Part shown: positions 5,733-6,665 of the stretch, piece by piece
Position numbering within the stretch: position 1 is the first letter of the stretch
Layout: each line of letters begins with the position of its first letter
NCBI GenBank assembly: GCA_937875645.1
Contig: CALLXO010000034.1
Span: forward strand, 1 to 6,665
Direction: 5' to 3'
DNA: 6,665 nucleotides
From: an uncultured Clostridia bacterium
GTDB lineage: Bacteria > Bacillota > Clostridia > Christensenellales > CAG-314
Program-made: the position numbers and the translations under genes
The notes under the pieces: model-generated
Database searches by the model: none
Told to the model about the DNA's origin: nothing
The model's input: only the letters and a program-made list of their open reading frames with translations

Positions 5733-6008
5733 ATGACATTAAGACAGTTTAGAAATCAAAGAGAATATTTAGATACCTTACTAAAGGATAGTAATGTTCC
5801 TTCCTGTCATACAAAACCTAAACCTCTTTGTCCCACCTTGCCAAACTATTTTGATTGTAAAATGCGTTGCTCTAATACAGAGATATCGCTGTCCTGCAAT
5901 GATCAAAAGCAAAGTATCAGTTTGTCAAGATGTACTCCAAAACCATGTCCCAAGCCTCCACCACAGCCCTCTCCGCCGCATCCTTGCCAGCTTAATCCAC
6001 CCTCCTAA
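5733..6008 (+). CDS. Small Cys/Pro-rich protein of unknown function
   Basis: I do not recognise this 91-residue protein. It has three parts: a charged, probably helical N-terminus (1-20, MTLRQFRNQREYLDTLLKDS); a cysteine-containing middle with CHTKPKPLCP (25-34) and Cys42, 46 and 55; and a Pro-rich tail from Cys67, with CTPKPCPKPPP (67-77) and Cys85. In all it has 8 cysteines and 17 prolines, no signal peptide and no membrane segment. The CxxKPKPxCP-like block occurs twice in diverged form, which argues for real coding. The start is backed by GGAG (5724-5727), 5 bases before the ATG, and by a promoter at 5684-5712. A spore-coat-like structural role or a metal or disulfide-bonded role is conceivable, but this is guesswork from composition. 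No neighbour tells its function. Confidence 0.7.
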   Translation: MTLRQFRNQREYLDTLLKDSNVPSCHTKPKPLCPTLPNYFDCKMRCSNTEISLSCNDQKQSISLSRCTPKPCPKPPPQPSPPHPCQLNPPS

Positions 6009-6091
6009 TTATAATTATTTCTTATCATCACAAATAAAGACAAGAAGCAAATTTAGCTTATAGGCAAAACCCCACTATGCATATTAGCAGC

Positions 6092-6107
6092 GTTAAATTA
6101 ACTTATA
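6092..6107 (+). repeat. Direct repeat copy 1 (GTTAAATTAACTTATA)
   Basis: It matches the copy at 6261-6276 at 15 of 16 bases. This copy lies 84 bases after the Cys/Pro-rich gene. The sequence is AT-rich, so chance is possible. Confidence 0.5.
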
Positions 6108-6140
6108 CTTATCCAAAAGCTCTAATTTTACTTCAAACTT

Positions 6141-6163
6141 ACCCCTAATGGGGTTTTTATTTT
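6141..6163 (+). terminator. Likely terminator after the Cys/Pro-rich gene
   Basis: A short GC-clamped hairpin, ACCCC-TAAT-GGGGT (6141-6154), is followed by a T-rich tail (TTTTATTTT). The stem is only 5 bp, and the distance from the stop codon is about 130 bases, so it is a moderate call. Confidence 0.65.
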
Positions 6164-6260
6164 TAGATTTTAAATTATTAACTATTGATATCAAATATGT
6201 ATCTACAAATTTGATTAGTAATTCTTTTGCGAGAGGGATAATATTTTCGGACAAAAGCGG

Positions 6261-6276
6261 GTTAAATTAAGTTATA
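6261..6276 (+). repeat. Direct repeat copy 2 (GTTAAATTAAGTTATA)
   Basis: Second copy of the repeat at 6092-6107, with one mismatch at its eleventh base. It ends 15 bases before the -35 box of the sigma factor promoter, a place where a regulator could bind. Confidence 0.5.
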
Positions 6277-6291
6277 TTAATAGAACGAGTA

Positions 6292-6320
6292 TTGACAACG
6301 GAGGGGCATTAATATATAAT
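6292..6320 (+). promoter_or_regulatory. Consensus sigma-A promoter of the ECF sigma gene
   Basis: A perfect TTGACA (6292-6297), a 17-base spacer and a perfect TATAAT (6315-6320). The start of transcription is expected 6-7 bases on, at 6326-6327, which is the A of the ATG. It does not resemble an ECF self-activating promoter (no GGAAC/CGTC-type boxes). Confidence 0.9.
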
Positions 6321-6326
6321 TTCGGT

Positions 6327-6665
6327 ATGTTCTTAATACTTTCGGTCATAAACGAGTGGGAGCGTGAAGAATGCGGAATTCTTATTGTGCGTTTGGCAAA
6401 GGGTGAGGAGTCCGCTCTTGATTTGCTGTACCAAAATTTTGGGTCGAGACTTTTTTCGGTGGCACTCGGCGTTTTACGGCAAAAAGAAGCGGCAGAAGAT
6501 GCTCTTCAGTCGGCGCTTATACGCATTGTTGAAAAAGCAGGCACTTTTAAAGCAGGGACAAACGGCTATGCTTGGCTATGCACCGTCGTGAGAAACACAT
6601 CGCTGACTATGCTAAAAAAAGAGCGAGTGTTCCAGTGCGCAGACATTGAGTCCAACGTGCAACTA
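6327..6665 (+). CDS. ECF-type RNA polymerase sigma factor, N-terminal part (cut by window edge)
   Basis: An open frame of 113 codons runs to the window end without a stop. Residues 21-75 look like sigma-70 region 2: VRLAKGEESALDLLYQNF, then LFSVALGVLRQKEAAEDALQ (compare the usual AEDVVQEVF), then IRIVEK. Residues 79-100 (NGYAWLCTVVRNTSLTMLKK) are the usual region 2.3-2.4 end (...WL..IARN...D..RK). ECF sigma factors redirect RNA polymerase to stress or envelope genes and are usually paired with an anti-sigma factor encoded next to them, which would lie outside the window. The start at 6327 is the first in-frame ATG; a GTG at 6387 would leave the conserved start intact but has no good ribosome binding site. 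Base composition (85 of 180 G+C over 6361-6540) is clearly higher than in the neighbours. Confidence 0.85.
   Translation, partial: MFLILSVINEWEREECGILIVRLAKGEESALDLLYQNFGSRLFSVALGVLRQKEAAEDALQSALIRIVEKAGTFKAGTNGYAWLCTVVRNTSLTMLKKERVFQCADIESNVQL

Larger units (their letters stand above)
6009..6291. other. AT-rich intergenic region without a recognised gene
   Basis: From the stop of the Cys/Pro-rich gene to the -35 box of the sigma factor gene I see no convincing ORF on either strand and no tRNA or known riboswitch. It holds a likely terminator (6141-6163), a pair of 16-base near-identical repeats (6092-6107 and 6261-6276), and a 9-base complementary pair (6066-6074 with 6149-6157). Confidence 0.6.

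Noticed and set aside
6245..6345. Three TTTCGG hexamers (6245, 6320, 6340) around the sigma gene start.
   Set aside because: Irregular spacing, one lies downstream of the start codon, and a hexamer is too short to support an operator.
6364..6591. Plus-strand 75-codon frame starting with GTG at 6364.
   Set aside because: Shadow of the sigma factor gene in another frame; the 6327 frame has clear region 2 similarity and stays open to the window end.

Overview
The window looks like a chromosomal segment of a low-GC, Gram-positive-type bacterium (Bacillota, most likely Clostridia). The evidence is the gene order ytxC-like / thrS / infC / rpmI / rplT / TrmH-family methyltransferase, a T-box riboswitch in front of thrS, an L20-type attenuator in front of infC, strong AGGAGG-type ribosome binding sites, sigma-A-type promoters, and U-tract terminators. 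A YtxC-like protein hints at a spore-forming ancestry. The species cannot be named from the sequence.

Layout. Nearly everything from 1 to 5586 reads on the minus strand, so in transcription order (right to left): acpP (5586-5356), with its own promoter and terminator; an AlkD-family DNA glycosylase-like gene (5304-4603); a ytxC-like gene (4532-3765); the thrS promoter and T-box leader (3768-3511); thrS (3496-1559); the infC promoter and L20-type leader (1519-1344); infC (1343-783, AUU start); rpmI (783-589); rplT (572-219); an intrinsic terminator (208-178); and the start of a TrmH/SpoU-family RNA methyltransferase that runs off the left edge. To the right of acpP, on the plus strand, are a small Cys/Pro-rich protein of unknown function (5733-6008) with its own promoter, an AT-rich intergenic stretch of about 320 bases holding a terminator and two repeats, and the 5' part of an ECF-type sigma factor gene (6327 to the window end) behind a consensus sigma-A promoter.

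How it works together. The central block is translation machinery under RNA-based control. Uncharged tRNA-Thr should turn on thrS through the T-box. Ribosomal protein L20 should turn off infC-rpmI-rplT through an attenuator that can be drawn explicitly from the sequence. IF3 should also repress its own AUU-started gene. acpP supplies the acyl carrier for fatty acid synthesis and appears to be monocistronic.

The core genes are ordinary. The parts most worth a second look are the Cys/Pro-rich small protein with an inverted repeat inside its promoter, the apparently leaderless ECF sigma gene with a base composition unlike its neighbours, and two genes whose start codons sit on the end of an intrinsic terminator without a usable ribosome binding site. 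I see no clear evidence of a new multi-gene system, mobile element, CRISPR array or tRNA/rRNA gene in this window.
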